Positions 1 to 10,090 of a stretch of DNA of 64,000 bases are shown here, piece by piece. Position 1 is the first letter of the stretch, and every line of letters begins with the position of its first letter. The translations under genes and the position numbers were made by a program. Source of the DNA: Paenibacillus sp. D2_2 (GTDB taxonomy: Bacteria > Bacillota > Bacilli > Paenibacillales > Paenibacillaceae); NCBI RefSeq assembly GCF_031199965.1, contig NZ_CP133605.1:3008501-3072500 (forward strand). Reading direction: 5' to 3'. The notes beneath the pieces were generated by a model. The model worked only from the letters and a program-made list of their open reading frames with translations. It did no database searches and had not been told where the DNA came from.

Positions 1-686
1 AGCCTTGATTCCCATCTTCTTCTCTTCCGGACCAATGCTGACACCTTCCATCGTGCGTTCTACAATAAAAGTGCTGAACTGTGTCCCTTCTACCTTCGCA
101 TAAACGATAAAAATATCAGCAAATCCAGCATTCGTTATAAATTGCTTCGTACCATTCAATACATAATAACTTCCATCCTCGGACAAATGGGCCGTCGCCT
201 TAGCGCCCTGCGCATCTGAACCGGAGGAAGGCTCCGTCAAACAATAAGCGGCGATCTTCTCCCCAGAGGCTAAGGGAGGCAGGTACTTCTGCTTCTGCTC
301 CTCTGTTCCGAAATAGACGATCGGCAGTGTTCCGATTCCCACATGAGCTCCGAATGATAAAGCAAAGGAGGATGCTTTTGTCAGCCTCTCATTAATAAGT
401 GTGGTGCTGACTTTATCTAGTCCCATTCCCCCGTACGCTTCCGGTACATCTGCCCCTAACAAGCCCAACTCGCCAGCTTCACGGAGTAATTTCACCGTTA
501 AGTCATAGTCCAGATTCTCAAGCTCCGCATCATGCGGAGCTATCTCCCCTGCACGAACATCTTCGTCGCATCCGCGATCATGCGTTGCTCCTCAGTGAAA
601 TCCTCAGGCGTAATCATGCTCTGAAAATCTCCATCCTCAATCACGAAGCTCCCGCCACGCACTTTGCGAGTATCTTGCTGATTCAT
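1..686 (-). CDS. fadE: Acyl-CoA dehydrogenase FadE, partial and frameshifted
   Basis: Flavoenzyme that performs the first oxidation of fatty-acyl-CoA in beta-oxidation. The reading starts at ATG 686 behind AGGAGAGG and runs off the left edge, so only about 230 N-terminal residues are present. The N-terminal helical region (EEQRMIADATKMFV) is followed by the typical acyl-CoA dehydrogenase segment with YGGMGLDKVS and the flavin-binding CLTEPSSGSDAQG motif. A frameshift at the C run 546-549 (one base short) interrupts the frame after FVQG; restoring one base gives continuous EIAPHDAELENLDYDL. It is the last gene of fadF-fadN-fadA-fadE, the same fadN-fadA-fadE order as Bacillus subtilis. The identity is firm; the frameshift is probably a sequencing error. 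Confidence 0.88.
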
Positions 687-735
687 TCGATCCTCTCCTT
701 TTGAATTGATCCATTGAATGAGTTAAATAGCGATA

Positions 736-1917
736 CTAGCCGTGCACCTCAAACACTCCAGCTGCTCCCATACCGCCTCCGATACACATGGATACGACTC
801 CGTATCCTCCGCCACGTCTACGCAGCTCTGTGATTAGTGAGGCGCTCAGTTTTGCTCCCGTACAACCAAGCGGATGGCCAAGTGCAATCGCGCCGCCGTT
901 CACATTCACCTTCTCCTCATCCAGCTTCAATTCGCGAATAATGTGCAGACATTGTGAAGCGAACGCTTCATTTATTTCATACAAGGCTACATCCTCCGCC
1001 GTGATTCCGGCCATCGCTAGCGCCTTGGGGATCGCCTTGACCGGGCCAACACCCATCAGCTCCGGCTCTACACCGGCCAGTGCAAAGGAGCGGAATGTGG
1101 CTAAGGGTTTAAGCTGAAGCTCCTCTGCTTTCTCCTTGCTCATCACGACCAGTGCTGCAGCACCATCGCTCATTTGTGATGAGTTACCAGCGGTCACAGT
1201 GCCACCCGCCTTGAAGCTCGGAGCTAGCTTTGCCAACGCCGCAAGCGTAGTGTCTTCACGAACGCCTTCGTCTGTATCAAAAATCGCTGCCTTGGACCTA
1301 ACTTTCCCCGAATCGTCGACGCTTTTGAACTCTGTCTGCAATGGAACGATCTCCTCCGCAAATTTCCCTGCAGCAATCGCTGCTGCAGCCCGCTGATGTG
1401 AACGCAGGGCAAAGGCATCCTGATCCTCGCGGCTGATCCCGAATTTCTCGGCAACACGTTCCGCCGTATGCCCCATCCCGATATATACTTCCGGATACTG
1501 CTCAACAATTCGTGGATTCGGCGAAACTTTAAATCCGGTCATCGGAACATGACTCATGCTCTCTACTCCTCCAGCAACGATGACATCCGCATGACCAAGC
1601 ATGATCCGCTCTGCCGCAAAAGCGACGGCCTGCAGCCCGGATGAACAGAAGCGGTTAATAGTAAGCGCTGGAACCGTCACCGGGAACCCGGCATATAACG
1701 CCATAATGCGGGCAAAGTTTAGGCCCTGCTCACCTTCCGGCATTGCGCAGCCGATGATAATATCCTCCACATCCACTTTTTGCAAGCCCTTGGCCCGCTC
1801 TATAGCTGCTTCCAGCACAACTTTACCAAGATCATCCGCGCGCGTGTGGACCAAGCTTCCTTTCTTGGCTTTGCCGACCGCCGACCGGGCTAATGATACG
1901 ATGACTGCTTCCCTCAT
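736..1917 (-). CDS. fadA: Acetyl-CoA C-acyltransferase (3-ketoacyl-CoA thiolase) FadA
   Basis: Thiolase that cleaves 3-ketoacyl-CoA into acetyl-CoA and a shortened acyl-CoA, the last step of each beta-oxidation cycle. About 393 residues, normal family length. The nucleophilic cysteine is in [12 protein letters not shown] (near residue 90) and the C-terminal catalytic motifs [15 protein letters not shown] and CIGGGMG are intact. An upstream TTG would add six residues, but ATG 1917 sits about eight bases after a strong GGGAGGG and is preferred. It lies 19 bases after fadN and 49 bases before fadE, so all are probably one transcript. Undamaged. Confidence 0.96.
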   Translation of the reverse strand: MREAVIVSLARSAVGKAKKGSLVHTRADDLGKVVLEAAIERAKGLQKVDVEDIIIGCAMPEGEQGLNFARIMALYAGFPVTVPALTINRFCSSGLQAVAFAAERIMLGHADVIVAGGVESMSHVPMTGFKVSPNPRIVEQYPEVYIGMGHTAERVAEKFGISREDQDAFALRSHQRAAAAIAAGKFAEEIVPLQTEFKSVDDSGKVRSKAAIFDTDEGVREDTTLAALAKLAPSFKAGGTVTAGNSSQMSDGAAALVVMSKEKAEELQLKPLATFRSFALAGVEPELMGVGPVKAIPKALAMAGITAEDVALYEINEAFASQCLHIIRELKLDEEKVNVNGGAIALGHPLGCTGAKLSASLITELRRRGGGYGVVSMCIGGGMGAAGVFEVHG

Positions 1918-1936
1918 TTTTTTCTCCCTCCCCAAG

Positions 1937-4334
1937 CTAATTGCGCAGCGGCTTGCCTTTGCTTAGCATATACTTCATACGCTGCCTCGTTTTCGCTTCT
2001 CCGCACAGGCTGAGGAATGCTTCCCGCTCCAGATCAAGCATGTATTGCTCAGTTACGAAGGTACCCGTAGGAACATCTCCTCCCGCTAACACATGAGCAA
2101 GCTTCTTCGCAATTAGAAGATCATGATCACTGATGTACCCGCTCTCCCTCATACCGATCGCTCCAAGCTGCAGCACCGCCTTTCCTTCTGCACCTACCAC
2201 TCTCAGCTTGGTCTCCTGGATAGGCTCATAATCAGACGCAGCCAACCGCAGCACCGCCTGCTTCGCTTCATGGATCATGTAATCCGGATTGATGACGATT
2301 CGGTCGCTTGGCCTTAAATAGCCTAGACGTTTCGCATCATAGCCACTTGTTGAGACCTTCGCCATGCCGATCGTTTCAAAGAGGCGGTTGATATAAGGCT
2401 GTAAATCCACTTCTGGCAAATTAGCCTGCTGGCTAGCACGTAGTGCGAATTCTTTACATCCACCGCCAGCCGGAATCAGCCCAACGCCGACTTCGACTAG
2501 ACCGTAGTACGATTCCGCAGTAGCTATGACCTGGTCCGCCGGCAGGCATACCTCGACACCGCCACCAAGTGTCATCCGATGCGGTGCGGCAATGACCGGC
2601 TTCTCGAATCTCTTCAATTGATACATCGTTCTCTGGAACAACGATATAATCTCATCAACCTCATCCCATTCCTCGTCCTCCGCCTCCATAAGCAAAAGCA
2701 TGAGATTAGCACCGACACAGAAATTGCGTCCTTGATTAGCAATGACCAACCCAGCATAGTCACGTTTCCTGATCTCTTCCTGACTTTGTGAGATCATGTT
2801 CAGAATATCTTCGCCAATGGCATTGTTCGGAGAGTGGAACTCAAGACAGGCCACGCCATCACCCAAATCAATCAAGCTAGCTCCGGCATTGCTTCTGATC
2901 ACTTGCTTCTGCTCCTTCAAGTCGCGTAACGATATGACCTCCTGCGGCTGCTCTACGGCCTTATAACGACCACTCATAACGTGAAATAGCTGCCCTGCTT
3001 CCTTTTTATAGAACGATGTGCCGCCTGCTTCGATCCACTCGGTTACCCACTGCGGGATCTTCAATCCTTCGGCTTCCATTCTCTTTACTGACGATACGAG
3101 GCCGATTGCATCCCAGGTTTCGAACGGACCCATCTCCCAGTTGAAGCCCCACTTCATCGCTTCATCAATGTCCTGAATGCTGTCCGCTATCTCGCCGAGT
3201 TTGGAAGCAGAATAAAGTAGTACATGCTTCAATACATTCCAGGCCAGATCGGAATAGCGGTCGCCTCCGCTCAGCAGCGCTTTAAGCTTTGCTCTTGCCC
3301 CCTTCACTACCTTAGCGCCCTCCAATGAACCTGAAGACGGTTTTACCTGTGGTTCATATGTTAAGCTCTGCAAATTTAAGGCGAGAATCTTACTCTCTCC
3401 CTTTTCTTTCAACTTGCGGTAGAAGCCTTGACCCGATTTCTCCCCCAACCACCCCTTACTCACCATGTCTTGAAGTACCCGAGGTACAGTGAAAATCTCG
3501 ATCTCAGCCTCATCCTGAACATTGTCCCGCACATTGTCAGCCACATGTAGAAAAGTATCTAACCCTACCAAATCAAGCGTGCGGAAAGTCGCGCTTTTGG
3601 GGCGTCCCATTGCCGGCTGGTGACGGCGTCAACTTCCTCTACAGTGAACCCCTGCTGCAACATCTCGCGTAGCGTGACCAGTAAACCATACGTACCGATT
3701 CGATTTGCAATAAAATTCGGCGTATCCTTGGCGATGACCACTGTTTTTCCAAGAGTACGCTCCGCAAATCTGCGCAGCCTCGCGACATGAACAGGATCTG
3801 TATTTTCCCTGGTATAATCTCCAACAGCTTCATATAACGCGGCGGGTTGAAGAAGTGAGTTCCCATAAAATGCTGCCGGAACTCCAAAGATCTGCCCTCG
3901 CTCATCGCTTGAATCGAGATTCCCGAGGTATTCGTGCTAACGAGAATTCCCGGCTTCCAATATTGCTCGATCTTGCCTAGAAGCTCTCGCTTTACATTCA
4001 AATTCTCTACTACTACCTCGATCACCCAATCAGCATCCTGAATCTGCTGTAGATGATCTTCGAGATTACCAGGCGTAATACGTGACGCAAAGTCTACATC
4101 ATATAATGGTGCCGGATTTCTCTTAGCTAAACTGGCTATGGCCGCCGAAGCATAACGGTTTCTAACCGCTGGATGCGAGAGCGAATATCCCTTAGCCTTC
4201 TCGGCCTCGGTCATTTCTGTAGGTACAATGTCGAGCAGCAAACAGGTGATACCCGCATTAGCTAACCCTGCCGCAATCCCGGACCCCATAATGCCTGAAC
4301 CGATAACAACTGCTTTAGAAATCGATTTATCCAT
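1937..4334 (-). CDS. fadN: 3-hydroxyacyl-CoA dehydrogenase / enoyl-CoA hydratase FadN, two frameshifts
   Basis: Bifunctional beta-oxidation enzyme that hydrates enoyl-CoA and oxidises 3-hydroxyacyl-CoA with NAD. The N-terminus has the Rossmann motif [17 protein letters not shown]. The 3HCDH C-terminal domain and an enoyl-CoA hydratase domain ([21 protein letters not shown]) follow. Starts at ATG 4334 behind GGAGGTAGG. Two frameshifts split it: one near the T run 3803-3806, after LLEIIPG, and one near 3613-3620, before AMGRPKS. Restoring one base at each gives a 799-residue protein, the family length. The fragment between the shifts still reads as conserved protein ([19 protein letters not shown]). 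This argues for sequencing error over decay. Confidence 0.9.
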
Positions 4335-4396
4335 CTCTGCCTACCTCCAACACAAGAATTCACGACAAAATCTATTTGAGGTTGTTTAAACTCGCA

Positions 4397-6577
4397 CTAG
4401 TAATGCTCACCAAATACAGACAATTCCAATATCTCTGCAACATCCTTGGTCTTCACATCTAGTTCCTTCATCTTGACCCCGTCTTCCAGCATCGTAAGAC
4501 AATAAGGACAGCCACTGCCGATCATCGTAGGTGATACCTCCAGTGCCTGCTCCGTCCGGGCCAGATTAATACGCTTACCACCGGTCTCTTCCATCCACAT
4601 CATGCCGCCGCCTGCTCCGCAGCACATTGCATTCTCGCGCGAGCGCTTCATCTCAACCAATTCCATACCCGGAATGGAACGCAATATTTCCCTTGGTGCT
4701 TCATAAATTCCGTTATATCGCCCCAAATAGCAGGAATCGTGATAAGTCATTCTCTCCCGCACTTCATAGCGAGGCTTCAGCTTTCCTTCCTTAATGAGGC
4801 GCTCCAGTAACTGCGTGTGATGAATCACTTCGACGTCATCAAGCCCGAATTCTGGATATTCATTTTTAAAAGTGTTAAAAGCGTGCGGATCGGCCGTTAC
4901 GATTTTCCGTACACTATGCTGCTGGAACAATGCAATGTTTTCCTGACAGAGCTGCTGGAACAGAAATTCGTTTCCCATCCGCCTCGGCGTGTCCCCGGAA
5001 TTCTTCTCCTCGTTACCGAGGATGGCAAAATTAATGCCAGCCTCCAGCATCAGTCTGGCGAAGGCGCGTGAAATTTTGCGGCTGCGCAGGTCGTAGGAGC
5101 CCATTGACCCTACAAAAAGAGATATTCGAAGCCGGGATTATCATGTACCGAAGGAACGGACAGTCCTTCAATCTCAGCGGTCCATTTCATCCGCTCATTG
5201 CGACTGATTCCCCACGGGTTACCTTGCCGCTCAATATTTTGCAGCGCACGCTGTCCTTCCTGCGGGATACTCCCTTGCATTAATACTAGATGGCGGCGCA
5301 AATCGATAATTTTATCGACATGCTCATTGCCGACTGGGCATTGATCCTCACAATTGCGACAGGTCGTACAGGACCAGATTTCCGCTTCCGACATCACATC
5401 ACCAATCAGCTCTAGTTCCTTTGCAGTGACATTATTAGCGCTGTCCTTCTCCTGAGTCACCCAGGAATCATGCTGCCATTTTAGAGTTGGTCGAATATCT
5501 GTGATTGCTACACCGCTCTCATGCAACCCCTCTATACCAGGCAGATCGACGGTTGAATCCTTCTTATCGGTCAACATATGAGTGCGAGCCTGTGAGGAAG
5601 CAAAGGCAAAAGCCGGCTGCCAGGGTGACTTTCCGGTTTGCTGCACCCCGACCTCTGTCAAGTGATCGCGCAACTTGGTAATGAGATGCATCGGAGAGAG
5701 CATTTTCCCGTGTTCGAGGCAGGGCATACATTTGTGCACCGTCCACATTCGACGCAAGCGTAGAAATCAAGCATCTGTTTTTGAGAAAAATCTAAAATCG
5801 TTCCGGCCCCGAAGCTCTCTGCTTCTTCGTCCTCCAGATCGATACTCAGCAGGCGTCCTGGCGGTTCCGTACGGCGTAGCCAAATATTAATCGGAGCTGT
5901 AATCAAATGAAAATGCTTGGATTGAGGTATATAGACTAGAAAGGTTAGTAGAATCAGAAGATGCAGCCACCAGAACAGGTAAAACAAAACCTCGGCTGTT
6001 TGTGCAGATAAACGGTTAAATGCTACGGAGATTAGTGAGGATACTGGAGCATAGAAAGATGGGTTTAGCTGGAACCATATTCGCTCAAAACTTAAGGAGA
6101 AGAGAACAGTGAACATTAACGAAGAGATTAAAATGATGACTATACTAGGCTTCCAGCCTTTCTTCAATCGGGGTAATCGTTCCCCATATCTCCGATAGGC
6201 CGCATAGATAATAGCAAGTAGAATGAGTAGAACGGTGATTTCCTGGCTTAGGCTAAATAGATGATATGCTGGCAGAGGCAGATGGCCGCCTCCCTGGGAT
6301 AGACCTTTTACAATCAAATCGATAGCGCCAAACTGCAAAATAATGAACCCGTAAAAGATGACTATATGCATAATCCCACTACGCCAGTCCTTCAGCAATT
6401 TCCGCTGTCCGAATACTTGGCTAAGAAATCCGCTCCAATTCCCCCATCTAAGCCTGCTCCTTATCTGAAACTCCACAGGGCGCCCAATCTCAGATAGAGA
6501 TAACGATGATAAAGTGCCTTATAAAACAAATAAATGGCGTAACCCGTTACCATAAGAACAAGAATCGATTGCAGCAT
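4397..6577 (-). CDS. fadF: Membrane iron-sulfur reductase FadF, three frameshifts
   Basis: Predicted membrane oxidoreductase of the beta-oxidation regulon, thought to pass electrons from ETF toward the quinone pool. The N-terminal third has four to six membrane helices. It is followed by two 4Fe-4S motifs (CVECGRCTNVCP and CTTCRNCEDQCP) and two heterodisulfide-reductase-type cysteine domains, with CYLGRYNG, CCGAGGG and GSGCPYCLTML. Three one-base losses split the frame, near 6478-6486, at the T run 5703-5706 and at the A run 5113-5117; repair gives about 727 residues, close to B. subtilis FadF. Start ATG 6577 is tentative, because AAGGAGG lies further upstream next to a GTG-ATG-TAG. First gene of the operon. 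Confidence 0.87.
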
Positions 6578-6627
6578 TTGCCACACCTACATCACCCCAG
6601 CCTCCTTGTTTAAATTAATGATTCATA

Positions 6628-6656
6628 TTGACAATAAAAGCGCTATCACCTAAGAT
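6628..6656 (+). promoter_or_regulatory. Sigma-A promoter of fadR
   Basis: TTGACA at 6628-6633 and TAAGAT at 6651-6656 are separated by exactly 17 bases. The FadR box begins 11 bases downstream of the -10, so repressor bound there would cover the start of transcription. Confidence 0.75.
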
Positions 6657-6666
6657 TAATAAAAAA

Positions 6667-6684
6667 TGAATGAGTGTTCATTCA
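6667..6684. promoter_or_regulatory. FadR operator between fadF and fadR
   Basis: TGAATGA-GTGT-TCATTCA is an inverted repeat with perfect seven-base arms. It fits the Bacillus FadR box as I remember it (TGAATGA, four-base centre, TCATTCA). It lies in the gap between the divergent fadF and fadR genes, just after the fadR promoter. Acyl-CoA-responsive control of both directions, including autoregulation, is inferred. Confidence 0.82.
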
Positions 6685-6716
6685 TTTGACTGAAATTTTA
6701 ACATTGGGGTGTCGGG

Positions 6717-7298
6717 ATGACAAGTAGGAAACAGGAAAAATTTGAAATGATTTTAGACGCTGCTGAGAAAGTAATCGCCGAGAATGGCTTTTATGGTTCG
6801 CAAGTATCTAAAATCGCTAAGGAAGCAGGCATCGCAGACGGTACGATATATTTATATTTCAAGAATAAAGAAGATATCCTTATTTCCCTCTTTCAAAATC
6901 GTCTGGGCAGCCTCGTAAGCACATTTAAGAATAGCATCACAGATGAAGACAGTGCCGAAGAAGCCTTGTTCAAGGTGTGCGAAATCCACTTCTCCCTGCT
7001 CGAGGAAAATGTACATCTGGCCTATGTAACGCAAATCGAGCTGCGACAGAGCTCACTGGAACTTCGCAAAGCGATCGGTCAAGCAGTGAAGCCCTATATT
7101 CAGCTAATCGAGCATATTCTTGTAAAAGGAGTTGCTGATGGAAGCTTCAGGGCAGAGCTTGACACCAAATTAACACGCCAGCTTATATTTGGAGCAATGG
7201 ATGAAGTTGTCACCTCCTGGCTGATCTCAGGACAGAAGTATTCCTTATCCGCACAAGTGCATAACACCGTAGATTTCTTCTTAAGGGGCTTGAAATAA
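6717..7298 (+). CDS. fadR: TetR-family fatty-acid degradation regulator FadR
   Basis: Repressor of fatty-acid degradation genes, released by long-chain acyl-CoA in Bacillus. 193 residues, the family length. The N-terminal helix-turn-helix reads SQVSKIAKEAGIADGTIYLYF, nearly the same as B. subtilis FadR (QVSKIAKQAGVADGTIYLYF), followed by the conserved NKEDILISLF. The C-terminal ligand domain keeps the TQIELRQSSLELR segment. It starts at ATG 6717 after GGGGTGTCGGG. Placed divergently from fadF and upstream of etfB/etfA, as in the Bacillus fadR-etf cluster. Undamaged. Confidence 0.95.
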   Translation: MTSRKQEKFEMILDAAEKVIAENGFYGSQVSKIAKEAGIADGTIYLYFKNKEDILISLFQNRLGSLVSTFKNSITDEDSAEEALFKVCEIHFSLLEENVHLAYVTQIELRQSSLELRKAIGQAVKPYIQLIEHILVKGVADGSFRAELDTKLTRQLIFGAMDEVVTSWLISGQKYSLSAQVHNTVDFFLRGLK

Positions 7299-7363
7299 GC
7301 TTTCTTGCCCAGGCTTGAAACGGTATGAGATGATATCAAGTTGATTTGAAAGGAGTATGATCG

Positions 7364-8133
7364 ATGAACATTTTCGTAATCTTGAAGCAAACCTTTGATA
7401 CGGAAGAAAAAATAAGCATTGTTGACGGTCACATTAACGAAGAGGGAGCCAAATTCATTATCAATCCCTATGATGAATATGCCGTCGAAGAGGCGATTCG
7501 CCTAAAGGAACAGCATGGCGGTACGGTCATCGTGCTATCCGTCGGCGCGGCAAGAACCGCCGAAGCGCTGCGGACAGCGCTGGCTATGGGCGCAGATGAA
7601 GCCGTTCTTATCTCCGATGATGGCTTGGCTACCGATGAATTCAGTATCTCTACCCTCTTAGCCACCTATTTCCGGGACAAATCATTCGACCTCATTCTCG
7701 GGGGATACTTCTCAGTTGACAATGGTGCCGGTCAAACGGCGATCCGTCTTGCCCGATTGCTAGACATTCCCCATGCCTCAGCCATTACCAGGCTGGAAAT
7801 TGTACAAAATAAAGCCACGGTTGTACGCGACGCAGAAGGAGATTCAGAGACGCTTGAAATAAGCTTGCCCGCTCTTTTACCGCACAACAGGGTCTTAATG
7901 AACCACGTTACCCATCCCTACCTGGAATTATGAAAGCCAAGAAAAAACCATTCCACGCGCTAGACCTCCAGCAGCTTAACTTAACAGAAGCAACAATAAT
8001 CGCTCCAAGAACAGAACGCACCAGCCTTTCACTTCCTGCCGCACGTAAAAGCGGACGTATTCTGAAAGGTACTCTCATGGAACAAACCGCTGAATTGGTT
8101 CAGTTACTCAGAAGTGAAGATAAGGTCATATAG
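7364..8133 (+). CDS. etfB: Electron transfer flavoprotein beta subunit, frameshifted
   Basis: Beta subunit of the ETF heterodimer, which accepts electrons from acyl-CoA dehydrogenases. The frame opens at ATG 7364 behind AAAGGAG with MNIFVILKQTFDTEEK and continues with the AMP-binding region. The shift falls at the T run 7875-7878. Adding one T restores TAQQGLNEPRYPSLPGIMKA and joins the C-terminal part ending in SEDKVI, for 256 residues, as in B. subtilis EtfB. It lies 65 bases after fadR and about 100 bases before etfA. Confidence 0.92.
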
Positions 8134-8235
8134 AACCGTAACAAACTTGATCATATATTCAAAATCTCCCATCCAACCTTTGCTACTACTTCCAATCACA
8201 AATTACAAGGAATAGAAATAAGGAGGAATTCCAAT

Positions 8236-9219
8236 ATGGGGAACATTTATGTCGTCGTTGCCGAAGCCCGGGACGGCCGATTGCGCCAAGTGAGTCTGGA
8301 GGCAGTTCATGCTGCTGCCTTGGCAAGTCATGAAGACGATAAGCTTATAGCTGTGCTACTAGGACATCACCTGCAAGAAGCTGCAAATGAACTGGCACGT
8401 TATGTAGAAGATCAAGTCATTATTATAGATCATCCTGATTTGGCAATCTATCAAGCTGAAGCCTTCTTCTCGGCCATAACTTCAGTACTGGATCAGCTTC
8501 AACCATACGGCGTTTTCTTCGGACATACGTCTATTGGACGCGATCTGGCCCCGTTAGTAGCTGCTCACTTGAGCGCTGGACAAATCTCTGATGTAATTGC
8601 TCTTACGCGAACGGATGATACAGTTTCATATACACGCCCTCTCTATGCCGGTAAAGCTTTCGAGAACAAACAATTTATCAGTTCACCGCAAATCGTAACG
8701 ATCCGCCCTAACAATATCTCTCCAGCTCAGCCTGTTCCTGCCGCAGCACCAATTACCCAACTCACTTATAGTCCCTCTGCCTCACTGCGAACGGTAATTA
8801 AGGAAGTCGTTAGGAAATCGACTGGCAGAGTAGATTTAACGGAAGCCAAGGTCGTAGTCTCAGGAGGACGTGGAGTAAAAAGCAAAGCCGGATTCCAGCC
8901 ATTGGAGGAGCTAGCGGAAGTACTGCAGGGTGCAATCGGCGCTTCCCGCGGCGCCTGCGATGCCGGATACTGTGATTATTCACTACAGATCGGCCAGACC
9001 GGCAAGGTCGTTACGCCCGAAATATACATTGCCTGTGGGATCAGCGGTGCGATTCAGCATTTGGCTGGCATGAGCCAATCGCGCATTATCATCGCGATAA
9101 ACAAAGATCCTGAGGCCCCGATCTTTAATGTAGCCGATTACGGGATCATCGGCGATCTGTTCGAGGTCGTGCCTCTATTGACGGAGGAATTTAGAAAAGT
9201 ATTAAGCGTTTCGAATTAA
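8236..9219 (+). CDS. etfA: Electron transfer flavoprotein alpha subunit
   Basis: FAD-binding alpha subunit of ETF. 327 residues, usual length, starting at ATG 8236 behind AAGGAGG. The C-terminal FAD domain carries the family signature, including [41 protein letters not shown] and the terminal [16 protein letters not shown] motif. Together with etfB it would move electrons from FadE toward FadF and the quinone pool. Undamaged, and followed by a strong terminator. Confidence 0.96.
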   Translation: MGNIYVVVAEARDGRLRQVSLEAVHAAALASHEDDKLIAVLLGHHLQEAANELARYVEDQVIIIDHPDLAIYQAEAFFSAITSVLDQLQPYGVFFGHTSIGRDLAPLVAAHLSAGQISDVIALTRTDDTVSYTRPLYAGKAFENKQFISSPQIVTIRPNNISPAQPVPAAAPITQLTYSPSASLRTVIKEVVRKSTGRVDLTEAKVVVSGGRGVKSKAGFQPLEELAEVLQGAIGASRGACDAGYCDYSLQIGQTGKVVTPEIYIACGISGAIQHLAGMSQSRIIIAINKDPEAPIFNVADYGIIGDLFEVVPLLTEEFRKVLSVSN

Positions 9220-9246
9220 TCAGCTTTGGGATCGATCGAATGAATA

Positions 9247-9283
9247 AAAAGGTTCCGCCAGCACAAAGCCAGCGGAACCTTTT
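9247..9283. terminator. Bidirectional terminator between etfA and a YjcZ-type gene
   Basis: AAAAGGTTCCGC at 9247-9258 pairs with GCGGAACCTTTT at 9272-9283, giving a 12-base stem. A/T runs on both sides let it serve etfA on the plus strand and the small YjcZ-type gene on the minus strand. Confidence 0.8.
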
Positions 9284-9336
9284 ATCCATGTTTTCTGATT
9301 GTGTTGTGGTGTTTTTGCTAATGAATTATATCGTTG

Positions 9337-9456
9337 TTAGAAAACAAATGCTCTTGTAATGATAACCAACAGAATGAAGAGCACTAAAATTGCTGCTGTT
9401 GAAGTAAAGAGTCCTCCACCACAACTATAACCTACACCGCCAAGTACTTCGCCCAT
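9337..9456 (-). CDS. YjcZ-type small sporulation peptide, copy 1 (39 aa)
   Basis: A 39-residue peptide starting MGEVLGGVGYSCGGG, followed by one hydrophobic helix (AAILVLFILLVIITRAFVF) that reaches the C-terminus. The glycine-rich head and single membrane helix are typical of the YjcZ/YczN family found in spore-forming Bacillales, whose molecular role is unknown. ATG 9456 is preceded by AAGGAGG at a normal distance. The last 21 residues match the second copy at 9691-9789 residue for residue except for position-neutral codon changes. Recognised from sequence pattern only. Confidence 0.78.
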   Translation of the reverse strand: MGEVLGGVGYSCGGGLFTSTAAILVLFILLVIITRAFVF

Positions 9457-9637
9457 GTGTGTAAACCTCCTTATAATTTAAAGTACACATCATCGTATTA
9501 ATTTTTCTGTCAAAAAGATTGGACACCTTCACCAATAATAACGTCTATTTTATCGGATACTTGTATTACAAGTTATATTGTTCGCTGTCTGTTTTTTTTC
9601 GGATAGAGCTAAACCAATGAAGGGACTCTTTTGTTTT

Positions 9638-9668
9638 AAAAAAACCACCTACCAAAAAAGGTAAGTGG
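9638..9668 (-). terminator. Terminator of YjcZ-type copy 2
   Basis: Stem 9645-9653/9660-9668 contains one G-U pair when read on the minus strand and is followed by seven T. It separates the two tandem YjcZ-type genes, so each has its own transcript end. Confidence 0.7.
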
Positions 9669-9690
9669 GCTAAACTGCTTGCTTAAGCTA

Positions 9691-9789
9691 TTAAAAAACA
9701 AATGCTCTTGTAATGATTACAAGCAATATGAATAGAACCAAAATCGCTGCAGTTGAAGTCCATAATCCACCGCCAAGTACTTCTCCCAT
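9691..9789 (-). CDS. YjcZ-type small sporulation peptide, copy 2 (32 aa)
   Basis: A 32-residue peptide, MGEVLGGGLWTSTAA followed by the same hydrophobic C-terminus as copy 1. ATG 9789 follows AGGAGG. Relative to copy 1 it lacks seven residues of the glycine-rich head. The roughly 130 bases upstream of each start also match closely, including the block ATCGGATACTTGTA. This shows a tandem duplication of gene plus promoter region. Confidence 0.78.
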   Translation of the reverse strand: MGEVLGGGLWTSTAAILVLFILLVIITRAFVF

Positions 9790-9944
9790 CTGTGAATACC
9801 TCCTTATATTTAAAGTACACACCATCATATTCTATTTTCTGTCTAAAAGATTGGACAGCTTCCCCAATGATAAAGTCTATTTATCGGATACTTGTACTAC
9901 AAGATTTATCCTCGACTGTCCGGTATTGAATGAAAATAGGCTGC

Positions 9945-9985
9945 CAAAGAAAAACGAGCCTAAAGAATCACTTCTAAGGCTCGTT
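9945..9985 (-). terminator. Terminator of ptsG
   Basis: AACGAGCCT at 9953-9961 pairs with AGGCTCGTT at 9977-9985. On the minus strand the stem is followed by TTTCTTT. It lies about 100 bases beyond the ptsG stop codon. Confidence 0.75.
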
Positions 9986-10090
9986 CTTGGTTAGAAACAG
10001 CCAAATAACCTCTCCCATAACCGTTAAAATATGAATCGGAGCATATAGATTCAAATAAGCTTTGTCATAACCGTTAGAATTCGAGAGCCA

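Noticed and set aside
1937-6577. Programmed frameshifting in fadN and fadF
   Set aside because: No slippery heptamer with a following structure was recognised, and similar one-base losses occur in many unrelated genes, so sequencing error is simpler.
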